Below the pieces are notes generated by a model. It worked only from the letters and a program-made list of their open reading frames with translations, was not told the origin of the DNA and made no database searches. A stretch of 64,000 nucleotides of DNA from PKWO01 sp036561005 (GTDB lineage Bacteria; Pseudomonadota; Gammaproteobacteria; Burkholderiales; Burkholderiaceae_D). The stretch spans positions 62,001 through 126,000 of the forward strand of contig DATBQE010000140.1 in the NCBI GenBank assembly GCA_036561005.1. The letters are read 5' to 3'. The position numbers were made by a program, and so were the translations under genes. This document shows positions 17,308 through 25,668 of this stretch, one piece after another (positions within the stretch are counted from its first letter, which is position 1; the number at the start of each line of letters is the position of its first letter).

Positions 17308-18825
17308 ATGCCGATGCAACTGCCCGACCTTGTCGAGGTGCGCCAGCTTAACTGGCTACTGAACTCTGCAGCCGATGCGATGCTTATCGCAGATCAGCAA
17401 GGGCAGATAGCGCTTGTCAATCCAGCCGCACTCGCATTGTTCGGCTACGCAAGCGATGAATTGCTCGGCAAGCCGATCGAGATGTTATTGCCTCGGCGCG
17501 TTCAGCAGGCGCATGTGTCGATGCGTAATGAATTCATCGCCCGCCCGGGACCTCGGGCCATGGGGACCGCGCGCGAGCTGTTTGGCCTGCATCGCGATGG
17601 AAACGAATTTCCGGTTGACGTGAGCCTGTCGCCGATCAAGAGCGTTCAGGGCGAAACTTTCGTCATGGCGACGATTCACGACATCACGATCCGCAAGCGC
17701 GGCGAAAGCGCGCTCCAGGAGAGCGAGGCGCGCATGCGCGCCGTGGTCGATACGGCGGTCGATGCGATCATCACGATAGACGAAGTCGGTTTGATTGAGC
17801 GCTTCAACCCGGCGGCGGAGCGGTTGTTTGGCTATGTGGAGGGCGAGGTGGCGGGGAAGAACATCTCGATGCTCATGCCGTCGCCCTATCGTGAACTGCA
17901 TGATGGGTTCCTGTCGCGCTATCGCGATACGGGTGAAAAGAGAATCATCGGCATCGGCCGCGAAGTGGTCGGATTGCGCAAGGACGGTTCCGTTTTTCCG
18001 ATGGACCTGTCGGTCGCGGAGATGCGCTTCGGCGAGCGCCGCATGTTCACAGGTATCGTACGCGACATCACCGAACGCAAGGCGGCGGAAGAGCAAAATC
18101 GGCAATTGATGCAGGAAATATCCAGTGCCAATGAAGAACTGTCGAGTTTTGCTTATGTCGTGTCGCACGATCTCAAGGCGCCGTTGCGCGCCATCGGCTC
18201 GCTGGCGGACTGGTTGTCGACCGACTATGCCGACAAATTCGACGATGAAGGCAAGGAGCACATGCGTTTGCTGATCAACCGCGTGCATCGTATGGGCGGG
18301 CTGATCGACGGCATCCTGCAATATTCAAGAGTCGGCCGCGTCAGGGAGGCGCTCATCGATGTCGATCTCAACCAAAAGGTTCGCGAGGTCATCGACATGC
18401 TCGCACCGCCGGCCAACATCGTGATCACAATTGAGAACGTCTTGCCGACAATTCATATCGAACCGACGCGCATTGAACAGGTATTTCAGAATCTGCTGTC
18501 GAATGCCGTCAAGTACATGGACAAACCGGAAGGACGGATCGGCATTGCCTGCGTCGACCAGGGTAAGTCCTGGTGTTTCAGTGTCAGCGACAACGGACCG
18601 GGAATCGAACAACGGCACTTCGAGCGGATCTTTCAGTTGTTCCAGACGCTTGCGCCGCGCGACAGAATCGAGAGCACCGGCGTCGGCCTTTCGTTGATCA
18701 AGAAAATTGTCGAGATGTATGGGGGTAAAATCGAGGTTGAATCAGTTCTCGGGCAAGGCAGCACATTCAGTTTTACCTTGCCCAAGGCAAGAGAAGATAA
18801 AAGAAAAAGGAGCATCCAAGAATGA
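17308..18825 (+). CDS. PAS-PAS histidine kinase with FixL-like second PAS
   Basis: Soluble sensor kinase with no membrane segment. PAS 1 covers residues about 15-130, PAS 2 about 140-260, and a HisKA domain with the phospho-accepting His in VVSHDLKAPLRAIG (about residue 287) is followed by a HATPase_c domain (NLLSNAVKY, DNGPGIE, TGVGLSLIKKIV). PAS 2 contains LMPSPYRELHDGFLSRY and RIIGIGREVVG. Its His (codon 17899-17901) and the Arg of IIGIGR are 20 residues apart, as are the heme ligand His200 and the oxygen-responsive Arg220 of Bradyrhizobium FixL. Heme binding is therefore possible but not proven. The start is uncertain: ATG at 17308, or TTG at 17254. It overlaps the next regulator gene by four bases. 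Confidence 0.88.
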   Translation: MPMQLPDLVEVRQLNWLLNSAADAMLIADQQGQIALVNPAALALFGYASDELLGKPIEMLLPRRVQQAHVSMRNEFIARPGPRAMGTARELFGLHRDGNEFPVDVSLSPIKSVQGETFVMATIHDITIRKRGESALQESEARMRAVVDTAVDAIITIDEVGLIERFNPAAERLFGYVEGEVAGKNISMLMPSPYRELHDGFLSRYRDTGEKRIIGIGREVVGLRKDGSVFPMDLSVAEMRFGERRMFTGIVRDITERKAAEEQNRQLMQEISSANEELSSFAYVVSHDLKAPLRAIGSLADWLSTDYADKFDDEGKEHMRLLINRVHRMGGLIDGILQYSRVGRVREALIDVDLNQKVREVIDMLAPPANIVITIENVLPTIHIEPTRIEQVFQNLLSNAVKYMDKPEGRIGIACVDQGKSWCFSVSDNGPGIEQRHFERIFQLFQTLAPRDRIESTGVGLSLIKKIVEMYGGKIEVESVLGQGSTFSFTLPKAREDKRKRSIQE

Positions 18826-19235
18826 AAATTTCGAGCAAGCCTCTGCTTGTCATTGAGGACGACCAGGTGGATGTCATGACGATTCGCCGCGCGCTCAAGG
18901 AAATCAAGGTGGCCAACCCAGTCGTGCACCGTGAAAACGGCGAGGAGGGACTCGCCTATCTGCGCGATGCGAGCCTTGAGTCGCCGTGTATCATCCTGCT
19001 CGATTTGAATATGCCGGTCATGAACGGCATCGAATTCCTGCAGGCAGTCAAGCAGGACGACCAGCTGCGGAGATTTCCTGTCATTGTCCTGACAACCTCG
19101 GAAGAACAGCAGGACAAGCTCAACAGTTTCAATCTCGGCGTGGCCGGGTACATCGCGAAGCCGGTTGACTACCGCCAATTTGTCGAAGTGATGCGTTCCA
19201 TCGACCTTTACTGGACCGTCAGCGAGTTGCCATAA
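18822..19235 (+). CDS. Single-domain response regulator (CheY/Rcp1-like)
   Basis: A receiver domain only: acidic pair IEDDQ, phospho-acceptor Asp in ILLDLNMPVMNG, conserved Thr in VLTTSE and Lys in AKPVD. The LLVIEDD...RRALKEI pattern resembles Rcp1-type regulators that pair with PAS or phytochrome kinases. It overlaps the preceding kinase by ATGA, so that kinase is the likely partner. With no output domain it probably relays to, or competes with, the next kinase. Confidence 0.9.
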   Translation: MKISSKPLLVIEDDQVDVMTIRRALKEIKVANPVVHRENGEEGLAYLRDASLESPCIILLDLNMPVMNGIEFLQAVKQDDQLRRFPVIVLTTSEEQQDKLNSFNLGVAGYIAKPVDYRQFVEVMRSIDLYWTVSELP

Positions 19236-19237
19236 GG

Positions 19238-20740
19238 ATGCCGGTGCCAGACAAATCCGTGATGAGGCAAAAAATTCGCGTATTGATCGTCGAAGACGAT
19301 CTGGTTGATCGCATGGCGTGCCGGCGCGCCTTTCAAAAGTTTTCCGAGGCCGACTTCGACCTGATCGAAGCGTCAAACGGCCTAGACGGCATGGTGTCGA
19401 TCAGGGAGCAGGTGCCTGATTGCGTATTGCTCGACTTTCATTTGCCAGACCTGAACGGCCTGGAATTCCTCGCCGAACTGGCCGGCGAGACCGGGCGAGT
19501 GCCGGTGCCTGTGATGCTTCTGACCGGCCTTGATAGCGCCGAAACTGCGACCGCCGCCCTCAAGCGCGGCGCGCGCGATTATCTTGTCAAGGACGTGGAC
19601 GGCAAGTATCTCGCTGCGCTGCCGGCGGCAATTTTGCGCATGTTGCGCGAGCAAGCGCTGGAGGAAGCAAAGCGGCAGGCCGAAGCAAAATTCCGTTCAT
19701 TGGTGGAACAGATCGACGCCATAACCTACATGGTTTCGCTCGATGGCGATAAACAATTATTGTATGTCAGTCCGCAGATTGCCATGATCGGATTTTCGCC
19801 GCAAGAATGGATGAGCGAGCCGGACATGCTTGCTTCCCGTATCCATCCCGACGACAGGGCAATGGCGCTTGATGCCATCGAAACCAGCCTCGCCACAGGC
19901 AGGCCTTTGCGTCAAGAGTATCGCCTGCAAACGCGAAGTGGCGACGTCATCTGGGTGCGTGACCAGGCCAAGACCGTGGTCGACGAATCCGGGCGCAAGC
20001 TATTTCTGCAGGGATTGTTGATCGATATAACGCGTAGCAAGCTCGATGAGCAATCGCTACGCAATTCGCGCGAGGAGTTGCGCCAATTGGGCGGCCACCT
20101 GGAACGGCTGAAAGAAGCGGAGCGCAAGCGTATTGCGCAAGAAATCCACGATGAACTCGGCGGATTGCTGACAGGCATCAAGGCCTATGTGTCTGTCTAT
20201 CTCGATCGGATTGCGCGGGCGGGCGGCGTGCGCGACAAGCTGCTTGTCGACGCCTTGGCGTTGGCTGACACCGGCTTTCAGGCGGTGCGACGGGTTATTA
20301 CCGACTTGCGTCCCAGTGTGCTCGACCAGCTTGGCGTATGGGCCGCGCTGGAATGGTACGCCGGGCAAATCGAAGCACGCTCCGGCCTGCAATGTTCGTG
20401 TACGATCAGTGCGAACGCAGCGGCGGTCTCTCCCGGCCCGGAACATAGCACGATGCTGTTTCGCATCGTGCAGGAAGCACTGACCAATGCGGCCCGCCAT
20501 TCCCAGGCAAAAAAGATCTCGGTTTTCGCAGAGATTGCCGATACCCATCTTGTGATCGAAGTACGTGATGATGGCAAGGGTATGCAGAACGATAATCAGG
20601 GTGGAGGGGAGTCGTGGGGCCTGGTCGGCATGAACGAGCGCGCGCGCTATTTCGGCGGCGAACTGACGATTGACGGCAAGCCCGGCAAAGGAACGACCGT
20701 CATACTCAGGCTGCCGATGGAGAAAATCAATGGCGAGTAA
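19238..20740 (+). CDS. Receiver-PAS-HisKA_3 hybrid kinase (NarX/UhpB type)
   Basis: An N-terminal receiver domain (VEDDLVDR, Asp in VLLDFHLPDLNG, LTGLDSAETA) is followed by a PAS fold (residues about 155-285, SRIHPDDR) and a HisKA_3 kinase core with RIAQEIHDELGGLLTGIK (His near residue 303) and HATPase_c (EALTNAARHS, DDGKGM, GLVGMNERA). Such kinases phosphorylate NarL/FixJ-type regulators, and one is encoded immediately downstream with overlap. The receiver at the front suggests that it is itself controlled by the kinase upstream, giving a relay. No membrane segments. Confidence 0.9.
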   Translation: MPVPDKSVMRQKIRVLIVEDDLVDRMACRRAFQKFSEADFDLIEASNGLDGMVSIREQVPDCVLLDFHLPDLNGLEFLAELAGETGRVPVPVMLLTGLDSAETATAALKRGARDYLVKDVDGKYLAALPAAILRMLREQALEEAKRQAEAKFRSLVEQIDAITYMVSLDGDKQLLYVSPQIAMIGFSPQEWMSEPDMLASRIHPDDRAMALDAIETSLATGRPLRQEYRLQTRSGDVIWVRDQAKTVVDESGRKLFLQGLLIDITRSKLDEQSLRNSREELRQLGGHLERLKEAERKRIAQEIHDELGGLLTGIKAYVSVYLDRIARAGGVRDKLLVDALALADTGFQAVRRVITDLRPSVLDQLGVWAALEWYAGQIEARSGLQCSCTISANAAAVSPGPEHSTMLFRIVQEALTNAARHSQAKKISVFAEIADTHLVIEVRDDGKGMQNDNQGGGESWGLVGMNERARYFGGELTIDGKPGKGTTVILRLPMEKINGE

Positions 20741-21419
20741 TGTGGCCGGCAGCATGGCCGGCAGCACGGCCGGTAGTATGACCAATTCCAAGATTCGCGT
20801 TTTGCTGGTGGACGACCATGCGATCGTGCGAAATGGTGTGCGCTTGATGTTGAGCGAAGCGGACGACATCGCCGTCGAGGGCGAAGCCGATACGGCGCAA
20901 AGCGCGCTGCAATTGGTGCGCACCCGGGAGTTTGATGTCGCCTTGCTCGATATTGCGATGCCGGACAAGAACGGCCTTGATCTGCTCAAGCAGATTCGTT
21001 CGGAGAAACCGAAAATTGCCATTCTGGTGCTGAGCACCTACTCGGAAGAAATCTATGCGATGCGGGCCCTGAAGCTTGGCGCCGCCGGTTACCTGACCAA
21101 GGATACGCCCACATCGGCCCTGATCCAGGCGGTGCGCAAGGCGGCCTCCGGCGGCAAGCACGTGAGCCCGGCCATGATGGAAAAACTCGTCAGCGCGATC
21201 GGCGGTGGGGGCGCCAGTTCGCACGAAACCCTGTCGAACCGCGAACTCGAGGTCTTGAAACTGATTGCAGCCGGGGAAAGCCTGGTGAAAATTGCCGAGA
21301 CCTTGCACTTGAGCCCGCACACTGTCACGACCTACCGCGCCCGCATACTGGAAAAAATGGCCTTGAGCAGCAACGCCGAGTTGACGCGCTACGCCGTTGA
21401 AAATGGCTTGCTGATTTAA
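20730..21419 (+). CDS. NarL/FixJ-family response regulator
   Basis: Receiver domain (LLVDDHAIVRNGV, Asp in ALLDIAMPDKNG, VLSTYSEE, Lys in TKDTPTSAL) and a LuxR-type HTH (LSNRELEVLKLIAAGES, KIAETLHLSPHTVTTYRARI). The ATG at 20730 has ggag seven bases upstream and overlaps the kinase stop; the first 16 residues (GSMAGSTAGSM) are low complexity, and ATG 20778 is an alternative start. It is the natural output of the kinase before it. A palindrome with TGTAGG-N6-CCTACA lies about 620 bases downstream, before fnr, and is a candidate target. Confidence 0.92.
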   Translation: MASNVAGSMAGSTAGSMTNSKIRVLLVDDHAIVRNGVRLMLSEADDIAVEGEADTAQSALQLVRTREFDVALLDIAMPDKNGLDLLKQIRSEKPKIAILVLSTYSEEIYAMRALKLGAAGYLTKDTPTSALIQAVRKAASGGKHVSPAMMEKLVSAIGGGGASSHETLSNRELEVLKLIAAGESLVKIAETLHLSPHTVTTYRARILEKMALSSNAELTRYAVENGLLI

Positions 21420-21498
21420 CGCGTCAACCCAATTAGTTCTTCCGCAGCAGGCGCGGCCGCATGCCAGGGCCCCATTCCCCAGACCAGACGCGCCTTCA

Positions 21499-21882
21499 TC
21501 AGTGATACAGATCGGCCTTCACGAAATACTTGCGCGCGTGGGCCAGGAGTTGTGCCTCGCTCGGGTGATCGGACGCTTCAACACCGACGACTTTGCTCGC
21601 GACGCTAGGCAGATGCTCGGACAGATATTTGAAGAACATTGTCTTTTCCAGGCCTGGGCCGACAACCAATATCTTTTCCGCTGCGTTGACCGATGTCGCC
21701 ACATCATGGAAGAAACGCTTGTCTTCGGCAGTGTGCCCGGAACCCGGCGAGCCGGATTTCGTGTGCAGATGCGACGCGTGCGCATGGGCCTTGATTTGAA
21801 GATTCTCGTGCGTTTCGGCGTTGAAATATATGGCGAGTGCCTGAGCGTGGTCGATCCAGATTACGGCGTGATTGGCTGACAT
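21499..21882 (-). CDS. Small eRF1-like (release-factor domain) protein
   Basis: A 127-aa protein starting ANHAVIWIDHAQALAIYF, with ILVVGPGLEKTMFFKYL, VVGVEASDHPSEAQLLAHARKYF and a central run of histidines. This matches small bacterial proteins named translational machinery protein, resembling one domain of archaeal/eukaryotic release factor 1 (pelota-like fold). Function unknown; a link to ribosome stalling or stress is only a guess. It is transcribed away from fnr. An FNR-type site at 21945-21958 with TAAGCT (21917-21922, minus strand) fits its promoter. Confidence 0.7.
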   Translation of the reverse strand: MSANHAVIWIDHAQALAIYFNAETHENLQIKAHAHASHLHTKSGSPGSGHTAEDKRFFHDVATSVNAAEKILVVGPGLEKTMFFKYLSEHLPSVASKVVGVEASDHPSEAQLLAHARKYFVKADLYH

Positions 21883-21944
21883 TTTTGTCCTTCAGGGAAG
21901 TAGAAATTGATAGCGCAGCTTAACCCCGTCCCGGCCGCACGAGG

Positions 21945-21958
21945 TTGATCCATATCAA
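21945..21958 (-). promoter_or_regulatory. FNR-type site between the eRF1-like gene and fnr
   Basis: TTGATCCATATCAA, a perfect consensus match. On the minus strand a -10-like TAAGCT begins 22 bases away, pointing to the eRF1-like gene. On the plus strand cacaat sits at the mirror position, so a second role in fnr autoregulation is possible but weaker. Confidence 0.78.
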
Positions 21959-22040
21959 GGCAATGCCAGCCCTGCCGCACCACAATATCGCCGTGTAGCC
22001 GGTAACGCCGCATGACGCCCGCTCGGGCAAACATCCGGGT

Positions 22041-22062
22041 CTTGTAGGGGAACCCCTACAAG
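22041..22062. promoter_or_regulatory. Perfect 10-bp-arm palindrome upstream of fnr
   Basis: Arms CTTGTAGGGG and CCCCTACAAG flank a central AA. The core TGTAGG-N6-CCTACA has the layout of NarL/FixJ/GacA-family operators. It lies 142 bases before the fnr start and just downstream of a NarL/FixJ-type regulator gene. It is not followed by a T-run, so it is not an intrinsic terminator. I found no second copy in the window. Confidence 0.6.
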
Positions 22063-22204
22063 AAAGTGTCCGGGTTTCCGGTACGACATTCAAAGGAGAT
22101 CACCGACTGCGCAAACACCCGGCGTCAACGACACTGTATCCATGCTGAGGAGACGTAAAAACAGCCTCGCAATCCGCATTTCAAGGACACGCATGGAGGA
22201 CAAG

Positions 22205-22984
22205 ATGTTGCAGACGAACCAGCTTAAAGAAGTTTCCCATCCGCAATTCAGGGGCGCATATGTTGCTTCGGATTGCAAAAGCCGCTGCGGCACATGCAGT
22301 TTGCACCAGCTTTGCCTGCCGATGGGTCTGGGCGAGTCCGACATGAACCGCCTCGACGGCATCATGACAAAGCGCAGAGTACCGCGTGGTTCCGTTCTAT
22401 TTCGCATGGGCGATGCCTTTACCAGCCTTTACGCGATCCGCTTCGGTCATTTCAAGACGCATCAATTGAGCGCCGATGGTGTCGAACAGGTGACCGGCTT
22501 CCAGATGTCCGGCGAACTGCTCGGCATGGATGCCATCAGCACCGACCGGCACAATTGCTACGCTGTCGCGCTGGAAGATAGCGAAGTGTGCGAGATCCCG
22601 TTTGAAAAGCTCGAGCAGCTCTTCGCAGAAATGCCCATCTTGCTGCGCCATTTTCATCGCACCATGAGCCAGGAAATTACACGCGACCAGAGCGCCATGC
22701 TGTTGCTGGGAAATATGCTCGCCGAGCAACGTTTCGCAGCTTTCCTGGTGAATCTGGCGGCACGCTACAAGGCACGCAACTACTCGTCGACCAGTTTCCA
22801 ACTGCGCATGTCCCGCGAAGACATCGGCAACTATCTTGGATTGACGATCGAAAGCGTCAGTCGGCTTCTCTCACGCTTCAAAAAGCAGGGCTGGCTCGAT
22901 GTCGACAAGCGCGAAATTAATATTCTCGACCCGGTGATGCTCAAGGCCATGGCGGCCGGCATGGAAGGTTGCCATCCAATGTGA
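22205..22984 (+). CDS. fnr: FNR/ANR-type oxygen-sensing transcription regulator
   Basis: Crp/Fnr-family activator that holds an oxygen-labile 4Fe-4S cluster. Cysteines 24, 28, 31 and 37 in DCKSRCGTCSLHQLC have the E. coli Fnr spacing, and Cys129 in EVCEIPF equals the fourth ligand. The cyclic-nucleotide-like beta-roll is central, and the HTH (DIGNYLGLTIESVSRLL) keeps the Glu and Ser-Arg that read TTGAT half-sites. The ATG at 22205 has ggagg five bases upstream, better than the ATG at 22142. Nine matching FNR-type sites occur in this window, so this protein is the likely regulator of the whole island. Its upstream region has an FNR-type site and a NarL-type palindrome. Confidence 0.95.
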   Translation: MLQTNQLKEVSHPQFRGAYVASDCKSRCGTCSLHQLCLPMGLGESDMNRLDGIMTKRRVPRGSVLFRMGDAFTSLYAIRFGHFKTHQLSADGVEQVTGFQMSGELLGMDAISTDRHNCYAVALEDSEVCEIPFEKLEQLFAEMPILLRHFHRTMSQEITRDQSAMLLLGNMLAEQRFAAFLVNLAARYKARNYSSTSFQLRMSREDIGNYLGLTIESVSRLLSRFKKQGWLDVDKREINILDPVMLKAMAAGMEGCHPM

Positions 22985-23029
22985 CTCCCCCGGCTGCGGA
23001 GCGACATGCAAAATCACGAACGATGAATA

Positions 23030-23086
23030 ATCAATGAATAAGCAATTCATAATCAATGAATAAGCAATTCATAATCAATGACTAAA
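23030..23086. repeat. 22-bp direct repeats before oleate hydratase
   Basis: Two identical 22-bp units, starting atcaatgaataagc and ending aattcata, lie side by side (23030-23051 and 23052-23073), followed by a partial third copy. They are AT-rich against a GC-rich background and lie 28 bases before the oleate hydratase start. Confidence 0.75.
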
Positions 23087-23100
23087 CGGGATCGATCGAA

Positions 23101-24684
23101 GTGACAAGACAATCAAAGTGCTATCTCATCGGCGGCGGCATCGGCAACCTCGCTGCCGCCGCGTTCATGATACGTGATGCCGCCGTGTCGGGCGAAAACA
23201 TCGTCATCCTTGAAGGCGCGCCAATCGCAGGCGGGAGCCTTGATGCAGGCGGCAATGCCGACACAGGCTACTCAATGCGCGGTGGCCGCATGCTCACGAC
23301 CGACAACTATGAATGTACCTGGGATTTGTTCAAGTCGATACCGTCGATTGTCCATCCCGACAAGACGGTGTTTGAGGAAACGCTCGATTTCAATGAAATA
23401 CACAAGTCGCATTCGCAGGCGCGCCTGGTCGACCGACGTCGCGCCAAGGTATCGGTCGAGTCCATGGGCTTTACCATGGCTGATCGTCTGGAGTTGTTGG
23501 CGCTGAGCGAGGCAAGCGAAGAGAAGCTTGATGGCACGCGCATCACGGACTGGCTCTCGCCGGTTTTTTTCGATACGGAATTTTGGTATATGTGGGCCAC
23601 GACCTTTGCCTTCCAGCCATGGCACAGCGCAGTCGAGTTCAAACGCTATCTGCATCGCTTCATGCTCGAATTTCCGCGCATCGAAACCTTGGGCGGCGTC
23701 AAACGAACCGTGTACAACCAATATGATTCAATGGTCGTGCCGCTGCAAACCTGGTTGAAGGGGCAGGGTGTGCAATTTCGCTTCGGCTGCGAAGTCACCG
23801 ACATCGATCACAGGATTGAGAACGGCAAATTTACGGTGACAGCCATTCATGCCACCTCGAACCGGGTAGAGCAAACTATTGCAGTGAACGACGGCGATGT
23901 CGTATTTCTGCAAAATGGCTCCATGACGGACGCATCCACAATGGGCGGCATGCACAGCGCGCCAGAGAAGACCGATAAGCAGACCGGTAAGCCGGCCGGC
24001 AAAAACTGGGCGCTTTGGGAAAAGCTTGCCGAGCGCCAGGCCGGCTTCGGCAAGCCGGCGGTATTCAATAGCTCGGTTGCCGAATCTAACTGGCAATCGT
24101 TCACGGTCACGCTGAAAGACCCGGCATTCTTCGACAAAATGTTGGCCTTCAGCGGCAATGAGCCGGGAACGGGCGGATTGGTCACATTCAAGGACTCCAA
24201 TTGGTTGATGTCCATCGTCCTCGCTCATCAACCGCATTTCGCCGACCAGCCGGGCGATGTGCAGGTGTTCTGGGGTTATGCCCTGTTCCCGGACCGGATA
24301 GGCGATTACGTTGCCAAGGCCATGAGCGATTGCAGCGGCGAGGAAATTCTCAAAGAACTATGCGGCCATTTGCGTTTTGATGCGGAGGTATTCAGCAAGG
24401 CGATCTGCATCCCTTGCCGCATGCCCTACATCACCAGCATGTTCATGGCCCGCACGCTTACGGATCGCCCGTTGCCGGTGCCGCGTGAATCGAAGAACCT
24501 GGCATTTGTCAGCCAGTTTGTCGAAATTCCCGACGACGTCGTCTTCACCGTTGAGTATTCGGTACGCGCGGCCCAAATGGCCGTCTATGAATTGTTTGGC
24601 GTGCAACGCAAGGTACCGCAGATCAATCGCTTCGACAAGTCGATCAAGACGCAATTGGAAGTGCTGGCAAAGGCATTCAAATGA
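23101..24684 (+). CDS. ohyA: Oleate hydratase (FAD-dependent, MCRA family)
   Basis: Hydrates the cis-9 double bond of oleate and similar unsaturated fatty acids to 10-hydroxy fatty acids; peripheral membrane enzyme with FAD as structural cofactor. Signatures: the dinucleotide fold CYLIGGGIGNLAAAAF, EGAPIAGGSLDAGGN, GYSMRGGRML, TTDNYECTWDLF, the long substrate-domain stretch FWYMWATTFAFQPWHSAVE and, near the end, SRFVEIPDDVVFT-like FVEIPDDVVFTVEYSVR. The length of 527 aa is in the family range, and the start is GTG. Hydroxy fatty acids may relieve unsaturated fatty acid stress or alter membranes. No FNR-type site is seen directly in front; the 22-bp repeats are the only notable leader feature. 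Confidence 0.92.
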   Translation: MTRQSKCYLIGGGIGNLAAAAFMIRDAAVSGENIVILEGAPIAGGSLDAGGNADTGYSMRGGRMLTTDNYECTWDLFKSIPSIVHPDKTVFEETLDFNEIHKSHSQARLVDRRRAKVSVESMGFTMADRLELLALSEASEEKLDGTRITDWLSPVFFDTEFWYMWATTFAFQPWHSAVEFKRYLHRFMLEFPRIETLGGVKRTVYNQYDSMVVPLQTWLKGQGVQFRFGCEVTDIDHRIENGKFTVTAIHATSNRVEQTIAVNDGDVVFLQNGSMTDASTMGGMHSAPEKTDKQTGKPAGKNWALWEKLAERQAGFGKPAVFNSSVAESNWQSFTVTLKDPAFFDKMLAFSGNEPGTGGLVTFKDSNWLMSIVLAHQPHFADQPGDVQVFWGYALFPDRIGDYVAKAMSDCSGEEILKELCGHLRFDAEVFSKAICIPCRMPYITSMFMARTLTDRPLPVPRESKNLAFVSQFVEIPDDVVFTVEYSVRAAQMAVYELFGVQRKVPQINRFDKSIKTQLEVLAKAFK

Positions 24685-24780
24685 GAAGCGCCGGGAATGC
24701 GAGAGGGAGCGTTGATCGATGAATAGTCAGGCATGTGCAAGGTCTATGCCGAAGTCTGACCGCTGGAATTGGGGGATAGA

Positions 24781-25668
24781 TTGAAGCCGCTGATGTTTAC
24801 CGCTTCCGAGACCGGCGATTTCGGCCGTGGCCTCGTCGAAGCCGCCGCGTGCGATGTCGGTGTCCTGATCCTGCACGAGTATCCCGACGGCGAGCAGTGC
24901 CCGCGCTTTGCCACGTCTGTCGACGGGCGCGATGTCATTTTCGTGTGGGCGCTCGACCGCCCCGATTGCCGTATGCTCAGTCTCTATCTCGTCGCGCGCG
25001 TTGCGCGCGAACTGGGTGCGCGCAGTATCGGTTTTATCATTCCCTACCTTCCCTACATCAGGCGGGACGTTCATGCCCATGCGGGCGAGGGCGAGACTTC
25101 CAGACATGTGGCGCAATTGCTGTCAGGTTGCTGCAACTGGATCATCACCGTCGATCCACCGTTGAAACCGTTTCAGAATCTTGCCGACATCTACAATGTG
25201 CCGGTCAGGACCGTGCATTCTGCGCCAGCCATTGCCGGCTGGATCAACGCGAATGTTTCGCAGCCTGTGATATTCGGCGCCGGGCTGGAAAGTGAACCTT
25301 GGATCGCGGAAATTGCTGCCGCGGCAGATTGTCCCTACCTCGCACTGCCCAATACACGCAGCGAAGACCTCGAGATCAATGTATCGATTCCCGACGCGCC
25401 TTTCTGGGTCGGTATGACCCCGGTCCTGGTTGACGGCGTGGTGTCGACTGCTCGCACCATGATTGCCGCCGTCATTCAAATCGAGATTGCAGGCATGGCG
25501 CCGCCGGTCTGTATTGCCGTGCATCCCCTGTTTGCCGGCGATGGTTACGCGGCGCTGCAGAGTTCAAGGGTGGAGCGGATAGTCAGTTGCAACACGATTG
25601 TCCATTCAAGCAATCGAATCAATTTGGCGCGTGCCGTGCTTGCCGCGATGGCGGAGATGACTGTATAG
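24781..25668 (+). CDS. PRPP-synthetase-like protein with altered active site
   Basis: About 295 aa with the two-domain phosphoribosyltransferase fold of ribose-phosphate pyrophosphokinases: YPDGEQCPRF near the start, IGFIIPYLPYIRRDVHAH (the Y-A-R-Q-D-R-K region) and VLVDGVVSTARTM at the PRPP loop. Relatives normally have VDD in that loop and Lys-x-Arg in the flexible loop; here they are VDG and Asn-Thr-Arg (LPNTRSED). Both changes affect residues important for catalysis, so activity may be lost or changed. It is not the housekeeping Prs (too diverged, no usual neighbours). Start unclear: TTG at 24781 after ggggg, TTG at 24769, or ATG at 24793. Confidence 0.75.
   Translation: MKPLMFTASETGDFGRGLVEAAACDVGVLILHEYPDGEQCPRFATSVDGRDVIFVWALDRPDCRMLSLYLVARVARELGARSIGFIIPYLPYIRRDVHAHAGEGETSRHVAQLLSGCCNWIITVDPPLKPFQNLADIYNVPVRTVHSAPAIAGWINANVSQPVIFGAGLESEPWIAEIAAAADCPYLALPNTRSEDLEINVSIPDAPFWVGMTPVLVDGVVSTARTMIAAVIQIEIAGMAPPVCIAVHPLFAGDGYAALQSSRVERIVSCNTIVHSSNRINLARAVLAAMAEMTV

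Noticed and set aside
17510..17580. His and Arg 20 residues apart in the first PAS domain of the same kinase
   Set aside because: The spacing matches, but the IIGIGR context is missing and this PAS subtype commonly has these residues, so I do not call it a heme site.
22142..22204. Earlier ATG for fnr at 22142
   Set aside because: It lacks a ribosome site and adds a basic, non-family N-terminus; ggagg precedes the ATG at 22205.
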